DNA of 64,000 nucleotides from Rosa chinensis (Eukaryota > Streptophyta > Magnoliopsida > Rosales > Rosaceae), in assembly GCF_002994745.2 (NCBI RefSeq), contig NC_037094.1:21429001-21493000 (forward strand), read 5' to 3'. Shown one piece after another: positions 23,635-33,857 of the stretch. Every line of letters starts with the position of its first letter. Positions within the stretch are counted from its first letter, which is position 1. Made by a program: the position numbers and the translations under genes. The notes beneath the pieces are model-generated. The model searched no databases, was not told the origin of the DNA, and saw only the letters and a list, made by a program, of their open reading frames with translations.

Positions 23635-24609
23635 ATGGATAGATACGAGATAGTAAGGCCGGTTGGTGAGGGGAGTTTTGGGTGGGTGTATCAGGCCATC
23701 GACAACGACTCCCGTCAGTTTGTGGCGATCAAACATCTGAAGCCAGACGGCGATCCGTGGGCATATGTACCGGAAGTCCGTGCTCTCACTAGGTTGGAGC
23801 ACCCCAATATAGTGAGCTTCAAGGGTGTTGAATACCAAGACGACGACGTCTTCTTTATTTTTGAGTACATGGAGGGTAGCCTTTGTGATCTTATTGATGA
23901 GAGGCGGAGCAGGAGAATCCCTTTCTCGGAGGCCGAAATCCGATCATTGAGCCGTCAGGTGTTGCAAGGCCTTGAATTCATGCATCACCAACGCGGGTTC
24001 ATGCACCGGGATCTGAAGCCGGAGAATCTTTTGGTGAACAAGGGCGACATCAAGATTTCGGATCTGGGTACTGCTACGGAGATCGACTGCGGCGGCCAAG
24101 CCCATCATCATTACGTCACTACAAGGTGGTACAGAGCCCCGGAGATGCTGTTTCGGGCCTTTGTGAAAAACGAGAGCCTTCGACCTTTTGAGTACGATGA
24201 GAAGGTAGACCTGTGGGCGATGGGGACGATCATTGCCGAGCTATTTCTCATGCACCCTCTCTTCGAGGGTGACGATTCGCCGGACCAGCTCTACAGGATA
24301 TGTGAAGTCATCGGCGCTCCAAGTAGGGATTCACGGACGATGCCTAAACTTGGGCCGGAGAATGGTGTGGGTCTTCGAGCATTGATGCCATATGCCAGTG
24401 AATCGGCCATCGATCTCATAGAGTCTCTTTGTTCTTGGGACCCTTCGAAAAGGCCTAGTGCTAAGGAAGCTCTCCAGCATCCCTTCTTCAAGAGAGGGCA
24501 GAATGTTGACGCTCCTCCCGGGTTCTCATATTGCACTCATACAAGGAACAGTGTGGTTCCGAAGATGAGAGAGCTATCAACCATGCAGCCAATACTGGGA
24601 GCCTATTGA
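23635..24609 (+). CDS. Intronless CMGC (MAK/CDK-like) Ser/Thr protein kinase, copy B
   Basis: A 324-residue product like copy A. I count three base changes in the 975-bp frame: T4401/C23660, giving Leu to Pro in the segment just before the glycine loop (RLVGEG to RPVGEG), and two silent changes (4861/24120 and 4975/24234). All catalytic motifs (GEGSFGWVY, VAIK, HRDLKPEN, DLG, TTRWYRAPE) are intact. The Pro lies in the first beta strand next to the ATP-binding loop and could weaken the fold; this is inference. The 3' flank to the damaged AIM24-like gene is nearly identical to copy A. Confidence 0.88.
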   Translation: MDRYEIVRPVGEGSFGWVYQAIDNDSRQFVAIKHLKPDGDPWAYVPEVRALTRLEHPNIVSFKGVEYQDDDVFFIFEYMEGSLCDLIDERRSRRIPFSEAEIRSLSRQVLQGLEFMHHQRGFMHRDLKPENLLVNKGDIKISDLGTATEIDCGGQAHHHYVTTRWYRAPEMLFRAFVKNESLRPFEYDEKVDLWAMGTIIAELFLMHPLFEGDDSPDQLYRICEVIGAPSRDSRTMPKLGPENGVGLRALMPYASESAIDLIESLCSWDPSKRPSAKEALQHPFFKRGQNVDAPPGFSYCTHTRNSVVPKMRELSTMQPILGAY

Positions 24610-25148
24610 GGCAAGGAGACCAGAGTTGCAGTAGATGTCTAAGTTTCATTTAACAATTTATTTGCCAGTAATGAGGCACAAATAGATCTGATTTTGAATA
24701 GGAAGTAATGTAATTGTACAAACTTTGAACTGATCTGTTCTTTTAATGAAGATGGTGACATTCATCACCCTTATTGTTCCATCATTTCTTATGTAACTCT
24801 ATTGTTAACTAGTCTGTTCTGCATTTCTTTCAAGTAATCTCTAATCTCATTTCTAGTCTGTTCTGCATTTCTTTCATGTATAATCTCGAACGAAAAAGAA
24901 ACAAAAATGTTACCAAAATATCATCTTATGAGCAAGGAATGAGCCAAGAAAAGGAAAAACAACCTGCATATAATTGCTCGAGTGCATGTAAAACGCCCAC
25001 TATCTAAATTTACAGTACATCGTTCCAAAAGAAAAAGGAAATTTACAAAGCATTTCCACCGCAGAAGAGATCCCTTGTTTCTATTGATCTGGTCATATTG
25101 AAAAGAACCGCTATGATACTGCTGGTTTTCCCGTAAATAGAAGTAATT

Positions 25149-28100
25149 TCATACATCGGTCAAGATTAAAGAAGATATAATCACAACATATGCCAAGAAA
25201 AAGAAAATGGCTATCTGCATGACGAACTTTGGATTTTCCCTCATGTTTGGTGATGTAACTGCCCTGTAACCAGAAAGCATATATTTGTTAAAAAGCTACA
25301 AAGCATAACTACATGAAAATAAAGAAAATACAAGAGAGATGAGGAAAAACATCCTTAAAGTTTGTGTTCCAAGAAGTTATTACCTAGCAATACGCTGAGA
25401 AAATCGATGAAAAGGTAAACTCTGAATGAAGACAATGCCTGGTCCGGTTAAAACAGCTGTTACTAGATTGTCACCCTGATATATGACAATCTAGTAAAGA
25501 AAAGCTACATTTGTTAAAAAGCTACAAAGCATAACTACATGCAAGTAAAGAAAATACAGGAGAGATGAGGAAAAACATCCTTAAAGTTTAGCGGCACTGT
25601 GGAGGACTTTATTTGGTCATCCACTGTATACGGGTTCAATCAAATCAACTAACAGGTGGTTCCCACTATAACCCCTCAGTCCTAGTAACCCCGCTCAGGA
25701 GTCGAGGGCATGCAACCACGTTATCAATATAGAAGCAATAACACAAGGAGACTGCAAAGTTCCAGAAATTGAAGCAACTTACACCAAACACTGCTCTTCT
25801 CATGGGCCCATTGTATTTGATTTGGACGTTGACTGTTGTAGTCACAGCTGCTATACAAGAAACATCAACAGATAGTACCTCGCCCACATCAAGATTTTTC
25901 TGTACAACTAGCAAAAATGAAGAAAGCCAGAAAAATTCTAAGATTAGTCCAAGTCCAACTAAGTGATAACTAGCTAGATTGGCCAAGAAGGAACATTATT
26001 CCAAGAGTTTTCAACAAAAGTAGCAGAACTTTTTCCCTTTTTTTAGCACTTCTTATAGAACATTTTATGAATAGCAAAGAATGATTGTGCAAAGAGCCTT
26101 TTGTATCTCCCACTTTTCGGAATGTCCTATGCATCTGCATTTTTACTATCACTGAAAAGTTCTATGGAGGAGTATTCTTGAAAAGAGAGGTTAAGATTTT
26201 GCTAGTTTTGTTCGAGAGACAATGTGAAAAGTTTACTTTTCATGCAACAAACGAAACTGCAAATACTTTTGGTTTAGGATCTGAGGTAAAAATTAGAGCA
26301 AAAAGGGAGAGAGGAAATGTGAAAAGTTTACTTTTCATGCAACAAACGAAACTGCAAATACTTTTGGTTTAGGATCTGAGGTAAAAATTAGAGCAAAAAG
26401 GGAGAGAGGAAAGGAAGAAAACAAGAGAGGTGGTTAGATTTAGCAAATAAATAAAACCACACATTGAAATTGACATCTAACAACTAAGAACCAACTGAAC
26501 AATGACATATCTGTAGAATCTGTGGCAGAACCAAACTCTTAGGAGTGCCCAATCTGAAATATGCATACAAGACATAATGCCTCAAGAAATGCTTACCAGA
26601 TCCACCTGCAATTATAAATGCAAGCCCTTGGCCAGATAACTTCTGTCTTAGAAAACCCTACAATAACATTAACACTGCAATTAGATAAACAAAGAAAAAA
26701 TCATGGAACATTGAAAAACAAATGAAGGAGACAAATTAAGGGGAAAAAAAAGGAACAAAAGAAATTAATTAATGGTAGGAGCATGCTCAGAAAACAAAAA
26801 TGAAAAAAAAATCTGAAACCCCCCAGTATCTTACCTCTGCACCAGGAATAATATTACGAGCCCTTTGGTCAACTTTATTACTGACTTTAACATCATTAAC
26901 GGAACACATCTGTCTGCAAAATTTAACAAGTCCCATAAAAATCCAGTTGATAAGACAAGAAAGGTTTATGTCAATTGTAACAAAAGAAAGTATGGACAAT
27001 CAAAATTTATTCTCTACAAACAGAGAGACTAATAGAAACTGAAAACAATTAGTCAAACAATGAATAAATTAGTTGTACCTGGCACAAAATCTCTCCGCCA
27101 AACATTGCCAAATCAATCTGTCAAACAGAAAAGGAAAAAAAAAACTACAATAAGTTACAGATGGTGATTGGGAACAATATCTATACAGAAGTAATAAAAT
27201 AAATTCCTAAAATTTAGCGTGCTTAAGACATCGAACCGGGAGAATTCTGGTCAGAGAAGGTGCAGCATTTCCAACAAACACCTCGCCTTGACCGTTATTG
27301 TGAAAAACTATGCTACTCACCGTCTTGCCAAAAAGCCACTGCCACACCCCTACTTCATTTTCAGGAACAAAAACATTTTCCATTTTGATCGACCCGGACA
27401 TGAAGCACATTGAACCTAAATTTATTCATCCATCAGTTAAAATGTGACATTGACAACAACAATTTAAATGTTCTCTATGTTGGTTGGTGGAACTATTCCA
27501 AAATCAGTCAAATGAATATGACAACTATAATGCACCTTATGAATTAAAGGTCCAGGCTTGTTGGAACTTACCAGGCTTTGCTATAACCTTTTCTTCCGGC
27601 TTCAACATTATCTGACATTGAAAGGCAGGAAGAAGTTTTAACTTCCAGTTAGAAAAGTGATTGGAAGATACAGGAGAAAAGACGTGCATAAATAAAATGA
27701 TATAGGTTGGGTTATTATAGAGTATACCTGCACCAGTTGAGCTTCACCGCCCAGAATTTGAAACGGTATCATGGCATCTTGTGGACTCTACAGGGCATTA
27801 CCAAACATAACTCCACATGTGAGATAACAGTACCATAGCATATATCGTCAAGTAGTTGCAAAGTCTAATGTTTATCGGCACAACCCAACTAAATATAAAT
27901 ATGGATGCCTTGATCAATGAGCATAAGCTAGAGATATATAGAATAATCACCATCAAGGAGAAATTTCAAGTCAAAGCATATGTTACTTTTATATGTAAAA
28001 AGTACAATGCTTGAGCAAAGAGATGGAAATAAGTAACCAAAATTCTCCAAGCCAAAAAAAAAAACACCTTGTTTCTATTGGATACGTAAACATTCAGGAT

Positions 28101-30245
28101 ATCTCTATACACCAGATATCCAGTGGCAGCAGTAGTATGAGACCTATGATAAATGCGTAAAAATCTGTAGATAGTATTCAATCTGTAGATAGTATTCAAT
28201 CTGTAGAGTTTATACTTCATATGATACACGCCTCTCCTAATTGATAATATATTCAAAGTTTCAAACTTCTACACAAGTTCATATACTATCAGTCACCATC
28301 AACTTTTTCCCAAATCCACTAAAGAACAGATGCATGTCTTATGAACGAGATAATGGGTAAGCATATCAAATACGCCTCACACTGTACTGTAATCTTCATC
28401 TTATACCATAAGAGACATACATAAAAGCAGTGTTTACACAGAAACTAGAGGTTTCCAAAAAAGAGAGAGGGTGTGGATTTCAATAAAAGTTATAGCAGGA
28501 GAACGTATCATCCCAAGTTTGCATATTTTCCATGAACCGAACAGCACCATACTCATCAGGCATCCTAAAAGAAATTTTGGAAATATAGGACTCCATTACA
28601 TATATATGTTGACTATCAGAAGTGAGATGAGTAAATTATCATGTATGAATACAACATATTATATATCCCAATGCCATGGTTTTTAAGTATTGTGACAAGA
28701 TTAGAAGTTCTATTGGTTTGCAAACTCAGCATGCATCTCCATACCAAGAGTTCCTGATAAACTGAGAAATGCAACTTTATCTTATGCAATACAATAAATT
28801 ACTGATCGTGATGGATTATCCAAATGATGCCACTGTCAATCAATATCTGATAGATGGAGATCTACCTAACATAACTAAAACATTTATGATTTTTTTCATC
28901 TTCTTGATATAAGTATCATTTCCTTAAATTTGTTCACCATGTGTAATAAAAACTGAATGTATCCATATTCAACACATAAGCATGCTAATTTATCATAAGT
29001 AGTCAGGTGTTGATATCCATGACACAAACGATAGTTTATGCCGACAGACTTATGCCAATAATCAAAGTCGTGTTAACAAGTGATTAGAGATCAAGACAGC
29101 AAGTAATTAGTAGCATAGGCACTCTCTTGGAGAGACATGACATGACTATGAAGCATGTGTCATGGTCGTGCACAACTATTTTATCCAGTCCGTAATCCTT
29201 CAGAATTTCAAATCTGTGTCTGAAGTCTTGATAAAACAATTTCTGAATGGGGTGCCTTGATCATGCAGCCTGATATGATCAAGAATTATCCACGCGATCC
29301 TAATGCAACACATGGACAATCTTTTTATGGACAAAGGACAGCCAGCAGGACCGATATCCAAACCAATCAGAAATATGATCTCATGCCTAACATCAGTTTC
29401 CATCATCTTTCAACCTCACTATTCCCAAACCCATAGACATCAAGATTCATTAACGAGAGCCTAAGACTACACAGCACGCCTTTCCCAGACTACAGATGAG
29501 TGCAAAAAGGTCGCCCCCAAAGCCAATGCATTAGTTCCACAGAAAGAAAGCCACTAGCTGTTGAGGCTGATGATCTTGGTTTCAATGATGAATATATAGA
29601 CTAGTGGTGACCCAATCATACCATGAATGCAGCACCTATCATCCCTAACTGACTTGACTTCAGACAGGAAAAGCATGCCCATGCACCAAAGCATTACCCA
29701 TATTGAATTAGCAGTTAAATCACCACTGTTTTAAACCACATTCAGTGCAGTGTTAAACCTCTTAGCCACCACATTCTGGATCCCTAAAGTTGGAACTTGG
29801 AATTCAAGAATCAACCAAGTACCGTACAGCGGAAAATCAGAACTATTATATCATCAACATTTCCATGAAACGTATGCCAATTACCAATCTACCTTATCTA
29901 GCTTTCGAATAATCGCCTACCTAATATGGTTCTCACTCGACTCCATTTTCATCTCAATTCTATCATTCCAACACTATCTAACCAAATCTTAAGCATCTCC
30001 AATTCTTCAATCAACATTGACACTCAAAATCCCAAGCAGATGCAAAGATCGCTACACCTTCCACATTACAGTCGACAAACACAGATCAATTTCAGCTAAT
30101 CAAAACACTACTCCCACCAATCAAAAACCCCAACCGGAACCAAAATTAACAGATCAAAAACCCTAAATTTCAAAGCAAAACCCCGAACAGCGAGTACCTG
30201 GTACACGTAGGGCTGAAACGGCGTTGAGAAAAACGGTGCAGCCAT
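25149..30245 (-). pseudogene. AIM24/DUF124 family gene, broken duplicate
   Basis: All ten exons can be located: 30245-30198, 27787-27728, 27611-27572, 27415-27237, 27117-27079, 26913-26835, 26657-26597, 25907-25783, 25475-25384, 25263-25149. Nine have the same lengths as in the intact copy. Exon 6 is 79 instead of 87 nt: eight bases are missing just after the splice acceptor. After ILCQ (residue 122) the frame reads five wrong codons and then TAA, so the predicted product stops at about 127 of 281 residues and loses the second half of the fold and the C-terminal hydrophobic segment. The copy also keeps only 175 bp of upstream sequence. Exons 8-10 remain free of stops, so the break is recent. 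Confidence 0.85.
26222..26411. repeat. 95-bp tandem duplication in intron 7 of the AIM24-like pseudogene
   Basis: Two adjacent 95-bp units (26222-26316 and 26317-26411), both starting atgtgaaaagtttac and essentially identical. Copy A has a single unit (about 7008-7104). Confidence 0.9.
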
Positions 30246-30420
30246 GGCGAAGAACGACGATTCAGCTCAGAATTCACCAAGATCAAGCAGGAACGATGAA
30301 TCAAATCTCACCAACTCCTTAGTTCTTCCGTCCCATTTTGCTTTTGCTTCGTCTTCGATTTTCTTCCCTGTTTAATTTTGTCTACCTGTGTTTTAAGGGC
30401 ACAGTAAATAAGTCTGATCG

Positions 30421-30680
30421 TGGTGAGCTCAATAATTAGGAAAAGGGAAAACAAAGGAATTAAACTGATTTCATTTCCTGGATACCTCAAAGTGGAGCTG
30501 TAGCATACATATATGGGTGTGTCCCTTACAACAGGATGGAAACACGTGGCACAGGACCGCCACTACATATAAGGGATAAGTATGCAGCAACGTTCTGGCA
30601 GAGGACAAGGAGCAATGCTGCAGTTGCAGCTTAGGCCGGATGAACTGGAACGATGTACTACTGTACCAGTTGATGCAGGT
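30421..30680. other. Unassigned spacer after duplicated block B
   Basis: No gene seen. The sequence starts tggtgagctcaataatta and is not found elsewhere in the window. It may be part of a reverse-oriented LTR fragment, but there is no second end to show this. Confidence 0.3.
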
Positions 30681-31268
30681 AGTTGGCTAATAGGCTTGGG
30701 CTTGCAATTGTTCTCGGGCTTAGGGCTTTGTTCTTGATTTTTTTTTACTCTGGGCTAATTTGCTACGATTTGCTACTGTTTTAGATTGGGGTCCCTAGGT
30801 GGATGGCATGAAAGTTGTTGCTATTGATAGTCTTGAGATAGCCTCCTTGTGTAGAGTCTTCTCTAGGTATCATGAATAAATTGAGGAAGACTCTTAATTG
30901 GGTTTAGAGGCTTCCCTAACAATGTCAGGTTATACTCTAGTTATTTTGGAATTTCATTATGAGGTTGCAATATGTAAGGTTAATCTAGGGTTTTTGCTTT
31001 ATGTTTTTCATTCATGACTCATTATTGTCATAACTCGTTGATTGCGTAAGTCATCTTGTAATATTTCCTTCTTTACTATTAATGAATTGACACCTCCTAT
31101 TGGGGAAAAAAAAACATCTGATGTGATTTTATGAGGAAAAAAAATTACAACAACTTGGTAGATAAGTACTTAATATTGCTTAAGAGCATCTCCAACAGTT
31201 TCCCTATCTTATTTCTTAATTTCACGTTTCCACCCCATATTTTTGGACCGAAAAGAGAGAATATAAGA
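30681..31268 (+). mobile_element. LINE-like 3' tail, copy C, without the MITE
   Basis: Matches 13358-13942 with more differences than copies A and B have from each other. Includes the A-run (about 31105-31114) and the following flank to agaatataagaaa. At 31269 the sequence departs just where copies A and B enter the long-TIR MITE. Confidence 0.55.
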
Positions 31269-31559
31269 AATGACGAAAACCATATAATTGTTATGTATAA
31301 TTGGTTACATATATTGGACATAAATACTGGTAAAGTGACATATATTACACATGTGAGATCTCATGTTAAGTAGCGTGACTCAATTTTCTGACAATTTTCC
31401 TAATAGTTCATGACAATATTAATGGGGAATCTGGTTAAGTTTTGTTTCTCTCTTCTTTTTCTTATTTTGTAATCTACACCATTAATTATCTAAGATTTGT
31501 TTACTAGCTACTTATACCTAACATTTTAAACACTTTCATGAGTTTCATCCGTGAACTTC

Positions 31560-31567
31560 TATATAAG
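31560..31567 (+). promoter_or_regulatory. TATA box of the defensin-like gene
   Basis: TATATAAG, 48 bp before the ATG at 31615, which would place the start about 30 bp further on and give a very short leader, as is common for small secreted peptide genes. Confidence 0.55.
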
Positions 31568-31614
31568 TACAATATCATTCAAAACTATTTGTAATTACAA
31601 GTTTTGAAGTGAAA

Positions 31615-32494
31615 ATGGCCAAAGTTGGGATGTTAATCAGCTTTCTCATTATCCTAGTAGTTCTTGATTCAGGTAAACTCTCATTGTACTAGGTAATTGT
31701 CCACATTTATTGGTCGAAGTTTTCATCTATTATTAAAGTTGGTTGATCGAATTATTAAATATGACTCAAATAATAGTTATAGTTATATTTTAACTAGATG
31801 GCCCCACACACTATGTGTGTGAAAATTGAATTTTTTTTTTTTTAATAGGGAGTGAAAAGTTATTTACAGGAGTGAGTAGTTTTTCATGAAATGATAGAAG
31901 TGAGTAGTTTGATTATATGTTTCTCTTTTTTCTTTTTTCTTTTTCGTAATTTGACTATCCCTATCTGTTTTATGAGTTGTATAGTTTTTTAATATTTCAG
32001 GGTCATTTTGATACAATTTTTTTTGTTTTGGCTAACAAAAAATCTTCTCTTAATAATAGTATAGATATTACCACTGAATTGCGTTAAGAGTCATGAAAAA
32101 TTTTCCTCCGCTGCTGGTTGTAATTCAATTGAATGGCTGCTTGCATAACATTATTGATGTCTTATTGCCGAAGAAAATATATACTTGAACATTAGTCATT
32201 GTACCTATTTCTAGGAATTCACGTATATAATTTTCGTTTTTCGATTTTGAAACATCTATATGTTGATTTGTGTAGCTAATATGGTGGCTATTGATTTGTG
32301 TAGCTAATACAGTGGCTGTGAATGCTAACGGGGGTCCCAAAGTGCTTTACGATGTATGGTGTAAAAAGGACAAGTATGACCCAGAATGTAATGCTAAATG
32401 TTTGGATGTAGATCCTCAAAGTGTTTCATATTGCGAAAAAGCCCCATGCTTAAAGGATAAATATTTATGTATATGTATACTTCCTTCTTGCTAG
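31615..32494 (+). CDS. Secreted 8-cysteine defensin-like peptide
   Basis: Two exons, 31615-31672 and 32304-32494, give an 82-residue precursor. Exon 1 encodes a start and a hydrophobic signal peptide core (MLISFLIILVVLDS); the GT at 31673 and the AG at 32302-32303 join in phase. The mature part has eight cysteines spaced C-x8-C-x3-C-x10-C-x4-C-x6-C-x-C-x4-C. The Cx3C and CxC pairs are those of the CS-alpha-beta defensin fold, although the total spacing is not textbook. One intron right after the signal peptide is the usual plant DEFL gene structure. Such peptides act in defence or cell signalling outside the cell; which applies here is not visible. A duplicated splice acceptor precedes exon 2 (see findings). 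Confidence 0.8.
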
Positions 32495-32604
32495 ATGCTC
32501 TTCCTAGTTCTTGTCTTGGCATCCCATGGAAATAAAGGAGGAAAAAAATAAATAAATGAATAAATGCTTTGCATAATGCAAGCAATATCTATCGATTAGT
32601 TATA

Positions 32605-33141
32605 GGGTGAGGCTATTTCCACCCTACCAAATATTTTGTTCACCCTACAATTAAACTTTTATTTTGAAACTTCCAACCGGCCATTGAAAATGTAAAATTG
32701 GAAAAGAAAAAAAGAATAAGCACACCATCGTGCTGCAACCCTTTTACTCTTTTGTTTTTTTGTTTTTCCACTTCTCTATCTTCTCCCTTCATCAGCTACT
32801 GTGATGTAGAATCAAGCATCAGTAACATGAAGTAAAACAAAATAATACTAACCAACAATTCTTTTCACTTGTTGCTATAGCTTGAAATTTTGTCTAACTA
32901 ATCGTTTGGTAGACTGGCGATGAAGAAGCTAAGATGATTATTTTATTTTATTTTTTTGTATAGAAAGTTGAGATGATAATTGGGATGTCTGTTGAGTAAA
33001 GTTTTATTTATCCATACAATTCCTTAACTATAATTATTTTTTCTGTTAATAATTGTAGTTAAGGACAATTTTGGGATTTTAAAGAAAAAATTTGATTGTA
33101 GGGTGAACAAAATATTTAGTAGGGTGGAAATAGTCGCACCC
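32605..33141. mobile_element. MULE-type MITE with 9-bp target duplication
   Basis: The element begins GGGTGAGGCTATTTCCACCC and ends with its inverted counterpart (gggtggaaatagtcgcaccc). The inverted repeats run about 55 bp with a few mismatches. Perfect direct repeats TTAGTTATA flank it at 32596-32604 and 33142-33150. Nine-base target duplications are characteristic of Mutator-like elements. No coding capacity in 537 bp. It sits 110 bp after the defensin-like stop codon and may supply its 3' UTR or terminator. Confidence 0.9.
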
Positions 33142-33150
33142 TTAGTTATA

Positions 33151-33857
33151 TTTAAATTTCGATAAATTTTAAATACACACTGCAAACTATTTAATACACT
33201 TCCCTATTATTTTATATTTCAAATCAAATTTTATAGGTAGATTAAATGACCAAAATACATATCTATGTATCAGAAGAAAAATAATAATAATAATCATATC
33301 TTCCTTTTATTATTCAATAATTATAGACACAATGAACTTCTATAAATGGCATCCTCATTTAAAATAAGAATAAAGTTAGAAACTATCTAATTTAAATTTT
33401 CCCTAAATAAATTGTAATTAATTGGGACGAGAGATCTTATAATTTAGAATTTCAAAATCAATGGCATTAAATGTTTTTAAAACATATCACTTTACTCCCA
33501 CTTTTTAGTTCATTTTTTCTCCTAAAGGTTTAGTCAATTTATTATCTAATATAAAACATCACAGTCATAAAACTTTGTAATTTTTAATTTGTTTGACCAT
33601 CCAATGACAACTTCGTAGTTTTGCCATTGTGGAGAAACTGCTGATACAATCTGATTGAATGTTTGACTCAAAATTTTATACTTCATCAATAGGCTGTTTC
33701 TGTGTTTGGTGAATAAGAACTCAAATAATACAAAACATATTTCTAAGCATCTATTTGAAGGGAACAATTATGAATCCATATGGATTTCCCAATAACTAAC
33801 AGAAGTAATTGATACGGTCAATTATATATACTAATCAAATTAAATAGTAGCCTAAGA
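33151..33857. other. AT-rich gene-free spacer
   Basis: No supported gene, RNA or element. Very AT-rich; the one open frame on the minus strand (33546-33767) has no protein character. Confidence 0.5.

Larger units (their letters stand above)
23238..30420. repeat. Segmental duplication, copy B (7.18 kb)
   Basis: Direct copy of 3955-11121. The left border lies inside MITE copy B; the right border is 175 bp upstream of the AIM24-like ATG. It keeps an intact kinase frame and a broken AIM24-like gene. Extra changes include a 95-bp tandem duplication (26222-26411) and a replaced intron segment (25490-25590). Confidence 0.95.

Noticed and set aside
32291..32494. Reading the defensin-like peptide from a local start without splicing
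   Set aside because: That product would lack a signal peptide. The upstream exon 31615-31672 supplies one, with correct GT-AG sites and phase.
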